A stretch of 64,000 nucleotides of DNA from Owenweeksia sp. (GTDB taxonomy: Bacteria; Bacteroidota; Bacteroidia; Flavobacteriales; Schleiferiaceae): NCBI GenBank assembly GCA_002695025.1, contig NZNV01000007.1, positions 62,001-126,000 on the forward strand, read 5' to 3'. Positions 24,188-32,343 of the stretch are shown piece by piece. The notes below the pieces were generated by a model. That model ran no database searches, was not told the DNA's origin, and saw only the letters and a list, made by a program, of their open reading frames with translations. The stretch's first letter is position 1. Each line of letters starts with the position of its first letter. The translations under genes and the position numbers were made by a program.

Positions 24188-26230
24188 ATGTCTGCCACCA
24201 TTCCAACCATCATCAAAGAGCTGTATTACAACGGCCAGTTACTTAAAGTTGAGGACTTCACAACGGAACAGCAATTCCATACGCTACACCGTGAATTTCA
24301 GACCCAGGCCATGTTCTCGCCCGGTGTCCTTTCCGGCCTTGTCGTAGACAACCCTTCCGGGAAGACCCTAACCATTACCAGCGGAGCGGCTATTGACAAC
24401 AGTGGAAAACAGATTCTTCTGGCCGCTCGTGCCACCTATAATCAACAACAACTCACCCTTTCAGGCACAACCCTTAGCCTGGATCTCTCTGCACAAGCTA
24501 ATGGTACCTGGCAGCTTACCATTGCCAATAACTTTTACAACCAGGCCAGCAACCAGGCTGTAAACTCACCTTTGGTTCAGCTTATTGGTTCAGGAAATTC
24601 CATCAGCGGACAAGTATTATTAGCCGAAATTGAAGTAACCACCTCCGCTTTAACCATAACCCCTAAAGCGGTTACCTCACAGTTACTGGAATCCCGTATG
24701 CCTGCGGTTACCGTTAGCAACCTGAACGCTTCCGTTATTACCTCCGGGGTTTTTGATACCAAGCTTATTCCGGATCTGCAGGATCTTTCCGGTACGCTTA
24801 CTTCCGCCCAAATCCCTTTCCTCAACGGATTGGATAAAGCCGTTTTCACCCCGGGTATCCTGAATGGACTTGCGGTTACAGCCAACGGGCAAAATGTTAT
24901 CGTAACAACCGGCACCGCATTAAATAGTAACTATAGCTTCATTTCGCTAAGTGATCAGGCTACTTATAACGGACAAACCATTTCACAGGTTAACGGAAGT
25001 TTTACTCTGGATACCAGCTCCCTCACGGCTGCCAACGCTCCCTGGCTTATAACCATTCAGAATAATGCCACCACTCCCGCATCTCCCGTGCTCTCCATTG
25101 TAGCACCAGCTGATGCAGGCAACACCATGGTATTAGGAAGTTTACAACAGATCTCACCAGAACTCACCGTGAACAACGGTGGCCGGCAAAACCTTAGCCT
25201 GGCATCCGGCTGCCTGCCAGCCCTCACTCCCGGCCTCTTGCCCGATATTCAAAGCCTGAACGGGCAGCTTACCGCCAATCAGATCCCCACCCTTTCAGCT
25301 ACACAGGTACCTGAACTGCAGAACCTCAAGGGCCAGCTTCTTACATCACAGTTACCGGCTGACATGCCCACCGCTAAGGAATACCTCACCTTTTTTGTGG
25401 ATAAGCCCGTGGTAAACAGCGGCACCTCGGTAAACCTTTCCTGGACATCATCCAACGGGGTAACCACAGTATCCCTGTCCTATTTATCCGGAAGCACCAT
25501 AGAGAATCCCGCCAACCTTGCCCTTACTGAGACCACTTACCCCGTTTCACCCGCTGAAACAACCACCTACACCCTTACCGCTCTTATAAATGGTTCTACC
25601 GTGGCCCAAAAGCAATTGGTGGTTACCGTGTATGACGGCTCCGTAGAAAATATTAACACCTACGCCAGTCAGCTTTACCAAAATGGCACTAGCCTGTCAG
25701 AGGCCATCTCTATGATTGCCTCTAAGTTCTTCTTAACCGACTATAACCTTCAAAACGCCACTACCATGATAAAGGCCGTAAATCAGGCTACCTATAATGC
25801 CCTGGATTGCGTATCATCCGTGGCCACATATTACTCCCAGTCCACCAACTGGTCATTTATGGAACAACTGGCCGGGCTTATCAGCGCTCCGCAGCCCTCA
25901 ACCCTGAACAGCTTCATCCAAAACCTGCCGGCACCTGTACCCAGCCTCCTGGGCGAGACCAACTTTACGTTTAATCAATATCAGGCTGAAGTTCTCAGTG
26001 ATATAGCCACCCCGGTGGGAAATCAGTTTTTTAACACCAACCTCTCTACCTATGCCCTGTATTGCTTTGCCAACGGTATGTATACCGCCCGCAGCAATCC
26101 CGGCAGTGTAGGCTCCTGGGACTCCATTGTATCCAGCGTTGTCCTCAACTACTACATACAAGTCAAGAGTGTATCCGCCAAGCAGCTACCCTCTGACTTT
26201 CCCAATATTATGACAGACGCCACTCAGTAA
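24188..26230 (+). CDS. Tail-fibre-like protein with duplicated module and Ig-like domain
   Basis: This 680-residue protein opens with KELYYNGQLLKVEDFTTEQQ, FSPGVLSGLVV and LTITSGAAIDNSGKQI. This pattern (NG-L-EDF-EQ, then PGV-GL-V, then V-G-A-D-G) appears in phage tail and baseplate-linked proteins. The module recurs (residues ~39-120 and ~218-290: FTPGILNGLAV, VIVTTGTAL). Between and after the copies are short LxGxLTxxQIP repeats (LSGTLTSAQIP, LNGQLTANQIP, LKGQLLTSQLP). An Ig-like domain follows (about 400-485: SGTSVNLSWTSSNGVTTVSLS), then ~190 helical residues. There is no signal peptide. It follows the large protein by 17 bases. It may be a structural or receptor-binding component. Confidence 0.6.
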   Translation: MSATIPTIIKELYYNGQLLKVEDFTTEQQFHTLHREFQTQAMFSPGVLSGLVVDNPSGKTLTITSGAAIDNSGKQILLAARATYNQQQLTLSGTTLSLDLSAQANGTWQLTIANNFYNQASNQAVNSPLVQLIGSGNSISGQVLLAEIEVTTSALTITPKAVTSQLLESRMPAVTVSNLNASVITSGVFDTKLIPDLQDLSGTLTSAQIPFLNGLDKAVFTPGILNGLAVTANGQNVIVTTGTALNSNYSFISLSDQATYNGQTISQVNGSFTLDTSSLTAANAPWLITIQNNATTPASPVLSIVAPADAGNTMVLGSLQQISPELTVNNGGRQNLSLASGCLPALTPGLLPDIQSLNGQLTANQIPTLSATQVPELQNLKGQLLTSQLPADMPTAKEYLTFFVDKPVVNSGTSVNLSWTSSNGVTTVSLSYLSGSTIENPANLALTETTYPVSPAETTTYTLTALINGSTVAQKQLVVTVYDGSVENINTYASQLYQNGTSLSEAISMIASKFFLTDYNLQNATTMIKAVNQATYNALDCVSSVATYYSQSTNWSFMEQLAGLISAPQPSTLNSFIQNLPAPVPSLLGETNFTFNQYQAEVLSDIATPVGNQFFNTNLSTYALYCFANGMYTARSNPGSVGSWDSIVSSVVLNYYIQVKSVSAKQLPSDFPNIMTDATQ

Positions 26231-26271
26231 AAATGTATTTAATCAATAACCAATCATAAAAATTCACAATT

Positions 26272-26940
26272 ATGGCTAGTAATGACGCTTTATTTAACGC
26301 CCTTAACTTTCAGAAAGAAACCGGCAATACCATTAACCAGGCTATTGCCAATGTAAAGGGAGATTATCCATCCGCAACCGTTGACGAATGGGCCAATGCC
26401 CTGCACCTGGCATGGATTGAAACCATCACGCTGGATGAACTGATTTCAGCCATGGAAACCATCGGAACCTTCAGTTCTTCCGATATAACCACAGCCGCCA
26501 CCGTATATTTCCTGGAAATACAGATTGGCGTAGACACTACCTCCATCCTAAACCTGGGCCAGTCCAGCCCCAACCCTATTTATGTAGACAGCTATATAGA
26601 TATGACCAGTAACCATAAGTCCGCAACTTCCGGGCAAGGTGGAAATGAGCTCATTGCCAAAGATCTGCAACCCAATGAAAGCATCTTCTGGACAGCGGTC
26701 AGTACTTCCAATTCTTCGGATACTATCCAGCTCAAAAAGTTTTTGCCCAGCCCCATTAATCCCAATGCCGATTTCTCCGAAATGATAGCAGCTCCCAAGT
26801 TGCTGAACGGATCTGAAAACGAATACTATACCTACGTAAAATCCAACCCCGTAAAAGGCCTGAATTACGCCTATTGCTTTAACTTCACCATTAACAACGG
26901 AACACAGCTCTTCACCTTTGATCCCTGGTTGGAAGATTAA
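26272..26940 (+). CDS. PixA/AidA-like inclusion-body-type protein, copy 1
   Basis: This 222-residue protein has a helical N-terminal half (about residues 1-95) and a beta-rich C-terminal half. The latter has SGQGGNELIAKDLQPNESIFW and later FNFTINNGTQLFTFDPWLED, the order and style of the PixA/AidA inclusion body family (a GQG-NL element, then a GD-V-W element, then a terminal F-x-W/F-DP-x-I element). PixA-like proteins are abundant cytoplasmic proteins of uncertain function in Xenorhabdus, Photorhabdus and Burkholderia. The call rests on pattern memory, so it is moderate. A second copy follows at 27102. Confidence 0.55.
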   Translation: MASNDALFNALNFQKETGNTINQAIANVKGDYPSATVDEWANALHLAWIETITLDELISAMETIGTFSSSDITTAATVYFLEIQIGVDTTSILNLGQSSPNPIYVDSYIDMTSNHKSATSGQGGNELIAKDLQPNESIFWTAVSTSNSSDTIQLKKFLPSPINPNADFSEMIAAPKLLNGSENEYYTYVKSNPVKGLNYAYCFNFTINNGTQLFTFDPWLED

Positions 26941-26947
26941 CAAGATC

Positions 26948-26983
26948 AGTCCCCGTAGAGATTATTACCTGCGGGGACTTTAT
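26948..26983 (+). terminator. Rho-independent terminator
   Basis: AGTCCCCG...CGGGGACT, 16-base loop, followed by TTATAAT. It lies between the two PixA-like copies. Confidence 0.7.
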
Positions 26984-27101
26984 AATATTAAGTCTTCATT
27001 CAATTATTATACTTCAGGAATACCGGCTTAAAAGCTTATGCCTCACTTCCGGGTAACTTCTCCTGAAAGCACATTAAACCAATCATAAAAAACCAACAAT
27101 T

Positions 27102-27773
27102 ATGGCTAGTAATGACGCTCTATTTAACGCCCTGAATTTTGAAATGGAAACGGGCAACTCCATAAACCAGGCCATCGCCAATGTAAAGGGAGAATACTCA
27201 ACCTCTACCGTTGATGAGTGGGCCAATGCCATCCACCTGGTATGGATTGAAACCATCACCCTGGATGAACTGATCTCCGCCATGGAAACCATCGGAACCT
27301 TCAGCTCCTCAGATATAACCACGGCCGCCACCATATATTTTCTCGAGATACAGATCGGGGTAGATACCACCTCCATTCTCAACCTCGGTCAGTCCAGCTC
27401 CAACCCCATTAAGGTCAATGATTATATTACCATGACCAGTAACCATCAGTCCGCCACCTCCGGGCAGGGCGGTCACGAATTGGTAGCCAAAGATCTGCAA
27501 CCCAATGAAAGTATCTTCTGGACAGCCATAAGCACCTCCAATTCTTCAGACACCATTCAGTTAAAGGAGTTCCTGGCCAGCAAGTCCGGTGAGGATTTTT
27601 CCGAGATGATTGCCACACCAAAACTTCTTAGCGGCACCGAAAATCAATATTACACCTATGTAAAGTCCGATCCCGAATTGGGTTTGGTGTATGCCTACCG
27701 CTTTAACTTTACCATTAACAACGGCTCACAGCTCTTCACCTTTGACCCTTGGCTGGAAACTGACCCCTCATAA
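27102..27773 (+). CDS. PixA/AidA-like inclusion-body-type protein, copy 2
   Basis: This 223-residue protein is nearly identical to the product of 26272 over the first ~95 residues and still strongly similar to the end (FDPWLE at the C-terminus). Even the upstream leader (CCAATCATAAAAA...CAATTATGGCTAGT) is shared, so a recent tandem duplication took the 5' region too. The main differences are near residues 100-115 and 155-180, the latter with a deletion of a few residues. There is no signal peptide. Confidence 0.6.
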   Translation: MASNDALFNALNFEMETGNSINQAIANVKGEYSTSTVDEWANAIHLVWIETITLDELISAMETIGTFSSSDITTAATIYFLEIQIGVDTTSILNLGQSSSNPIKVNDYITMTSNHQSATSGQGGHELVAKDLQPNESIFWTAISTSNSSDTIQLKEFLASKSGEDFSEMIATPKLLSGTENQYYTYVKSDPELGLVYAYRFNFTINNGSQLFTFDPWLETDPS

Positions 27774-27852
27774 AAACAACTGCAAGAATACGCTGCAAAC
27801 AAAGCCTGAAAAGATTTACTCCTTTCAACACATAAAAACCTATAACCTGGCC

Positions 27853-28458
27853 TTACAACTCAGAATTTAGGTACAGCTTGTAAAGCCCTAATCCCTGCTT
27901 ACTCAAATAAGGCTTTAACAAGGCATTAACGGTTTGTAGGTAGTCCCTTTGGTCATAAGCCGCAGCATCCATAAGTTGAAAATATGCAGTTCGTACACAA
28001 CCACTTAAGAACATGATATACTGTAAATCTCCCTCACTCAAGTCGCTTTTGAGATACCCCTCTGCCAAAAGCCGGTTTAAAATACCCAACCATTGAGCTT
28101 TGCGGTTATTATGCAACTCATTCATCCTGGTAAAAAATAGCGGAAAGTTCCGCTTCAGTTCGTTATGGTCTACGGTAAAAAACACGTACTTCCGGGTAAT
28201 TTCAAAACTTACTTCAGGAAGCTTTAACAAGTAGCTCAGAAGATTTTGATCCCTTGAAATTTCCTGTAATTCGTTCAACTCCTGGTGCATATCGTCAAAC
28301 AGCTCGTTGATCAAAACCTCCTTGGTACCATAGTAATAGGTTATATTCCCGTAACTCCTCTGCAATTTTGAGGCAATATCCCGTAAGGTAACATTCATTA
28401 CCCCTTCGGTATTAAACAACTCTCTTCCTGTAGATTTTATAAGCCATTTTGTTTTCAC
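27853..28458 (-). CDS. TetR/AcrR-family transcriptional regulator
   Basis: A 201-residue regulator starting at GTG 28458. The N-terminal helix-turn-helix (residues ~10-55: VTLRDIASKLQRSYGNITYYYGTKEVL) is typical of TetR; the rest is the helical ligand-binding domain. It is divergent from the hydrolase gene at 28517. A perfect 13-bp inverted repeat (28460-28495) abuts the start, so it probably represses both itself and the hydrolase gene. Confidence 0.85.
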   Translation of the reverse strand: MKTKWLIKSTGRELFNTEGVMNVTLRDIASKLQRSYGNITYYYGTKEVLINELFDDMHQELNELQEISRDQNLLSYLLKLPEVSFEITRKYVFFTVDHNELKRNFPLFFTRMNELHNNRKAQWLGILNRLLAEGYLKSDLSEGDLQYIMFLSGCVRTAYFQLMDAAAYDQRDYLQTVNALLKPYLSKQGLGLYKLYLNSEL

Positions 28459-28459
28459 A

Positions 28460-28495
28460 TTTGCTAAATTAGTCCATTTGGCCTAATTTAGCAAA
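28460..28495. promoter_or_regulatory. Perfect 13-bp inverted repeat, TetR operator candidate
   Basis: TTTGCTAAATTAG - ten bases - CTAATTTAGCAAA. It lies between the TetR start (GTG at 28456-28458) and the hydrolase ATG (28517). Confidence 0.8.
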
Positions 28496-28516
28496 CTCGA
28501 TAGTATCCCATTAAAA

Positions 28517-29404
28517 ATGAGCAACAAAAAAAGCATTTACAGATCTCCGGAGGCCAGGCGTAAAGTACTTGCACTGTACGAGAGCAAGGCAAAAAACCTT
28601 GACTTTCCCTACCGGGAAGAAGATGTTCACACCTCATTTGGCCATACCCGGGTGATTATATCCGGAAATGAGCAAGCTAAGAAACTGGTTCTCTTTCACG
28701 GGGTACATGCAGGTTCCCCCCTCGCTTTGGAAAGCATCAGCAGTCTCCAAAACCACTTTCATATTTACGCCATTGATACCATTGGACAAGCCACTAAAAG
28801 TGCAGAAACAACCCTTAACATTAAAGACGATTCATTAGCGGTATGGGCAGATGAAGTACTGACTGAACTAGGCATTACCAAAGCCGGCTTTATAGGCGTT
28901 TCTTACGGAGGTTTTATTCTCCAAAAACTCATTACCCACCGGCCGGAAAAAGTTAACACGTGTATTTTTATTGTGCCGGGAGGGTTGGCTAATGGAAATT
29001 TCTGGCCGTCCCTGATACAACTTACCCTCCCCTTGATCCGGTTTAAAATTACTCGTAAAGATGTGGATCTGCGAAAATTTATCCATTCTTTCGTTCCCGA
29101 AGATGACCCGTATATGTTTCATTTTCAAAAAGCCATTCTGCTTGGAGTACACATGGATTACAGGCGACCCGGAATACTTCAAAAACAACAGGTATCCCAC
29201 TTCACTAAGCCCGTATATCTCATAGTAGCAGATAACGATGTGTTTTTTCCAGCCCATAAAACTGTGAAACAAGCCCGGAAGGTCTTTAACAATCTCCGGG
29301 AAGTACATATGTTGAAAAACTGCAGACACATGCCACACCCTTCCCATTTTCCTGAAATAGAACAAAAAATAAAAATCTGGCTCACCCAGGCCCCTGCCAA
29401 CTAA
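28517..29404 (+). CDS. Alpha/beta-hydrolase fold enzyme
   Basis: This 295-residue protein has the nucleophile elbow GVSYGG (Ser129), an acid in the segment VADNDVFFP and a final His in CRHMPH, the usual Ser-Asp-His triad order. The sequence HGVHAGSP near residue 65 fits the oxyanion loop. It has no signal peptide, so it probably acts in the cytoplasm on small esters or lactones. The divergent TetR gene is its likely repressor. Confidence 0.82.
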   Translation: MSNKKSIYRSPEARRKVLALYESKAKNLDFPYREEDVHTSFGHTRVIISGNEQAKKLVLFHGVHAGSPLALESISSLQNHFHIYAIDTIGQATKSAETTLNIKDDSLAVWADEVLTELGITKAGFIGVSYGGFILQKLITHRPEKVNTCIFIVPGGLANGNFWPSLIQLTLPLIRFKITRKDVDLRKFIHSFVPEDDPYMFHFQKAILLGVHMDYRRPGILQKQQVSHFTKPVYLIVADNDVFFPAHKTVKQARKVFNNLREVHMLKNCRHMPHPSHFPEIEQKIKIWLTQAPAN

Positions 29405-29441
29405 ACCAATACCACACAACCCTCCCCCTAAACCTTTAAAA

Positions 29442-29963
29442 ATGACCATAGAAACCCAAAACCTCCTATTAATATCCTGCAACATTGATATTTTAACGGG
29501 TGCAACTCAAAGTAATGAAGCCCTGGCCCGGAAACTGGGGGTATCGGTACCAAACCGCTGGACAGAATTTGGCACAGAGTCTCTGCACTACGTATTGGAA
29601 AAACTATCTGAAAATGAAGAAGAAAAGGGTTGGTGGACCTACATACCTATATATAAGCCCGAGAACAAACTCATTGGAAGTGGTGGCTACCAGGGTAAGC
29701 CAACCGATGACGGAACCGTAGAAATAGGATATGAAATTTTAGCGGACTACCGCAACCGGGGACTGGCCACAGAAATGACCCTGGCCCTTGTAGAAAACGC
29801 ATTTAGAAGCCCAGCCGTTAGATCTGTAATTGCCCACACCCTTGGTGAAGAAAATTCCTCTACCCGGGTTTTAAGAAAATGCGGCTTTGAGAAAATTGAC
29901 GAAATCATCCACCCCCAGGAAGGGATTATCTGGAAGTGGAAACTAAGTAAAACAGCTATCTAA
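29442..29963 (+). CDS. GNAT-family N-acetyltransferase
   Basis: This 173-residue protein has the acetyl-CoA-binding pattern in EIGYEILADYRNRGLATEMTL (shortened here; key residues RGLAT, in the place of R-G-x-G/A) and closes with the GNAT signature RVLRKCGFEKI. It resembles the RimJ/RimL branch. It lies 37 bases after the hydrolase gene and 12 before a small membrane protein gene, so the three may be one transcript. The substrate is unknown. Confidence 0.85.
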   Translation: MTIETQNLLLISCNIDILTGATQSNEALARKLGVSVPNRWTEFGTESLHYVLEKLSENEEEKGWWTYIPIYKPENKLIGSGGYQGKPTDDGTVEIGYEILADYRNRGLATEMTLALVENAFRSPAVRSVIAHTLGEENSSTRVLRKCGFEKIDEIIHPQEGIIWKWKLSKTAI

Positions 29964-29975
29964 AAGTCACTTTAT

Positions 29976-30143
29976 ATGAAAAAGTCAACCACCTACCTTT
30001 TACTAGCAGTTGTATTTTCCTTAACATACCTCATAGCAAGCTATACCCACCTCTACGAAAGTCCGGTTTGGTTTAAGGCTTTTATCCTCATTCTTGCCAT
30101 CACCTTTTGGATTAGCGGTATTTTCCAAAAGCAAAAGGAATAA
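29976..30143 (+). CDS. Small two-helix membrane protein (55 residues)
   Basis: ATG at 29976 to TAA at 30141-30143. The protein has hydrophobic segments at about residues 7-21 and 34-50, with a Tyr/His-rich loop between them. It starts 12 bases after the acetyltransferase stop. No family is recognised. The clean start, composition and operon position support a real gene. Confidence 0.5.
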   Translation: MKKSTTYLLLAVVFSLTYLIASYTHLYESPVWFKAFILILAITFWISGIFQKQKE

Positions 30144-30539
30144 TATTCTGCCCTGTCCTGAGATCGCTGTACACCATAGTTTCAGGATTTGAAACACTAA
30201 ACATTCCGGATAATCCGCCAACCCTAAAAACCACCTCCATGGATACTCCGTAGATAAGCCATGGATAAAGCATGGATAAGGCGTAGATAAAGCGTGAAGA
30301 GATTCACTCCTTTAGGGGCAGAAAAAACAGCTTTATAGCACCAGGGCACCCTCTGAATTATCCGTTTCCGATAATCCCATTCGCAAAACCCCCGCTATAC
30401 TCGGACAGCCAACCAACTTTGTCCACCATTATAAATCTGAACCTCAGCAAAATACCTCACAACTCTCCCAATCTGGTAGCACCTTCCCAAACTTTAACAC
30501 ATAGTAGTATATTTAGCCCCCTTTACAACTGCAAACACT
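30144..30539. other. Gene-free region with an 11-bp repeat array
   Basis: The array lies at 30238-30298. Further on, CTGAATTATCCG and other short phrases are seen, but no repeat family or gene is supported. The last ~100 bases should hold the methyltransferase promoter. Confidence 0.5.
30238..30298 (+). repeat. 11-bp degenerate tandem repeat (CATGGATAAAG type)
   Basis: Five to six imperfect units: CATGGATACTC, CGTAGATAAGC, CATGGATAAAG, CATGGATAAGG, CGTAGATAAAG, CGTGAAGAG. The same unit forms the array at 12243-12290. Confidence 0.75.
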
Positions 30540-31394
30540 ATGTCCACCATAACCAACAACGACATCATCCGGTATTACGACCTTACCCAGCAACACATGC
30601 GCTGGTTTTGGAAACTGGATGAAAGTATGGGCCTGCACTATGGTATTTGGAAAGAAGGAACCCGCTCCCTGGCAGATTCCATCGTAAACACCAATCGCAT
30701 TTTGGCCGAAATGGGTCACATTCAAAAAGATCATCGTATCCTGGATGCTGGATGTGGTGTAGGAGGCAGCAGTATTTTTCTGGCTAAGCACTTTGGCGCG
30801 CATTGCACCGGTATCACCCTGAGTGAGCGGCAGGTAAAATCAGCCTATGAATACGCCAAAAAAAATGAGGTTACCGATCGGGTAAAGTTTGAGGTCAACA
30901 ATTACCTGGATACCGGCTACCCGGATGAAAGCTACGACATAGTTTGGGCGATGGAAAGCATGGCCACCGCCCCGGACAAGAAGCTGTTTTTTAAGGAAAT
31001 GTACCGTGTACTTAAGCCCGGAGGAAAGCTGCTGATTGTAGATTATTACAAGCCACATGCTTATGCTATAAAGGATCAACCCAACATGTATGACATGTTA
31101 TATAACTGGGCCATAGAAGATATACTCACTGTTACTGAGCAGGAAGAGATAGCTGAACAGCAAAATTTTCAAGTCCGGGAACATTATAACGCCACGGCAG
31201 AGATTAGTAAATCCGTTAACCGCATTTACTATCTCAGTATGTTGGGCATGCTGGGCACCAAAGCCTATCAGTTGACCCATCCAAAGGTCTCCAGCTCTTC
31301 AAAAAATCATTATAAAGCTGGCTTCGGGCAATATCATGGCTATCGGAAAGGACTTTGGGAATACCACCTTTGGGTACTGGAAAAACAGCCATAG
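30540..31394 (+). CDS. SAM-dependent methyltransferase (class I)
   Basis: This 284-residue protein has the SAM-binding loop ILDAGCGVGGSS (residues 67-78), then GITLSERQV, then the acidic motif YDIVWAMESM and VLKPGGKLLIVDYY. The fold and order fit class I methyltransferases related to tocopherol or fatty-acid/sarcosine methyltransferases. The C-terminus (YRKGLWEYHLWVLEKQP) has an echo 0.9 kb downstream (32232-32294). The 2-oxoglutarate oxygenase gene follows 68 bases later and may act in the same pathway. Confidence 0.85.
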   Translation: MSTITNNDIIRYYDLTQQHMRWFWKLDESMGLHYGIWKEGTRSLADSIVNTNRILAEMGHIQKDHRILDAGCGVGGSSIFLAKHFGAHCTGITLSERQVKSAYEYAKKNEVTDRVKFEVNNYLDTGYPDESYDIVWAMESMATAPDKKLFFKEMYRVLKPGGKLLIVDYYKPHAYAIKDQPNMYDMLYNWAIEDILTVTEQEEIAEQQNFQVREHYNATAEISKSVNRIYYLSMLGMLGTKAYQLTHPKVSSSSKNHYKAGFGQYHGYRKGLWEYHLWVLEKQP

Positions 31395-31462
31395 CCAGGT
31401 GGCCTGAACACAAAATCAGCCCAGGTGAAAACTTCAGTCCTCAATCGGTAAATTTAATCTCT

Positions 31463-32179
31463 ATGTCAGGCAAACACTCATTTCACAAAGAGTCTGTTAA
31501 GTTAAGGAGCCGGTTTGCTCAAAAAAAGATAGTAGCTATCCCTGACTTTATGAGCCCTGAACGAGCCGATCATATATATCAGGCTCTGCAATCCATCCCA
31601 GAAGAACAATGGTTTATGTCTTGTTTTCCTATCATCGAAAGCGGTGAAGAAAAACCCCGACACCTACCCCTCACACCACAGAACAGGCTCTTTATCAAAT
31701 ACTTCAGACAAATAGCCCTCAATCATTACCTGGACGGCCAATTTGCTTTCCGCTTTAAAAGAAGCTTCCTGAAAAGTAGCCAACCCGCCATAAAAATAGA
31801 AACCCAATTACATGCCCACTTTAGTAGTGAACGTATACTTTCGTTTGTTTCAAACATTATTGGCCAAAAGCTAACCGGTCTGTACGAAGCTTTTCTCAGC
31901 AACTATGAAGCAGGCGATTTTTTAACCTGGCACACCGATCAACCCAATGGCACCATCGGATTTGTGTATTACCTCACCCAAAACTGGGACCCTGCCTGGG
32001 GCGGACAGTTGGAATTCAAAGCCCTGAACGCTGCAGGACTATACTATTCCCATCAACCTGGGTATAATGAATTACTCCTCTTTTCCATTGGAGATCTCGA
32101 AACCATACAACACCAGGTCGTAAAGATAGCAGACTATGCATCAGGTAATCGACTGGCCTATTCCGGCTGGTTCCGGTAA
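31463..32179 (+). CDS. 2-oxoglutarate/Fe(II)-dependent oxygenase
   Basis: The ATG at 31463 (MSGKHSFHKESV) is chosen; the frame is open upstream into the methyltransferase gene. The 238-residue protein has the iron ligands His157 and Asp159 (WHTDQP), His217 (HQVVKI) and the 2-oxoglutarate-binding Arg230 (NRLAYSGW), as in prolyl-4-hydroxylase-like enzymes. No signal peptide. It probably hydroxylates a small molecule or peptide. It sits between the methyltransferase gene and a fragment that resembles the end of that gene. Confidence 0.82.
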   Translation: MSGKHSFHKESVKLRSRFAQKKIVAIPDFMSPERADHIYQALQSIPEEQWFMSCFPIIESGEEKPRHLPLTPQNRLFIKYFRQIALNHYLDGQFAFRFKRSFLKSSQPAIKIETQLHAHFSSERILSFVSNIIGQKLTGLYEAFLSNYEAGDFLTWHTDQPNGTIGFVYYLTQNWDPAWGGQLEFKALNAAGLYYSHQPGYNELLLFSIGDLETIQHQVVKIADYASGNRLAYSGWFR

Positions 32180-32181
32180 GC

Positions 32182-32200
32182 ATGGATAGTGTGTAAGACA
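32182..32200 (+). repeat. Single 11-bp repeat unit remnant
   Basis: GCATGGATAGTGTGTAAGAC resembles units of the arrays at 12243 and 30238. Confidence 0.45.
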
Positions 32201-32231
32201 ACCAGTCTTGTATATAGGACAAAAAACAGTT

Positions 32232-32294
32232 GGGTATAAGACAGGACTTTGTGACTATCACTTGTGGACACTGGGAAAACCCCAACTGCTATAA
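32232..32294 (+). pseudogene. Remnant of a methyltransferase 3' end
   Basis: In frame, GYKTGLCDYHLWTLGKPQLL then TAA. This is close to the C-terminus of the intact methyltransferase (GYRKGLWEYHLWVLEKQP, stop). About twelve of eighteen aligned positions match. It has no start and no upstream coding part. It may be left from a duplicated or split methyltransferase locus. Confidence 0.65.
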
Positions 32295-32343
32295 AGTGGT
32301 ACTATATGTCCTGGTAAACAGAGCGATCTTTCTGGAGTATTGA

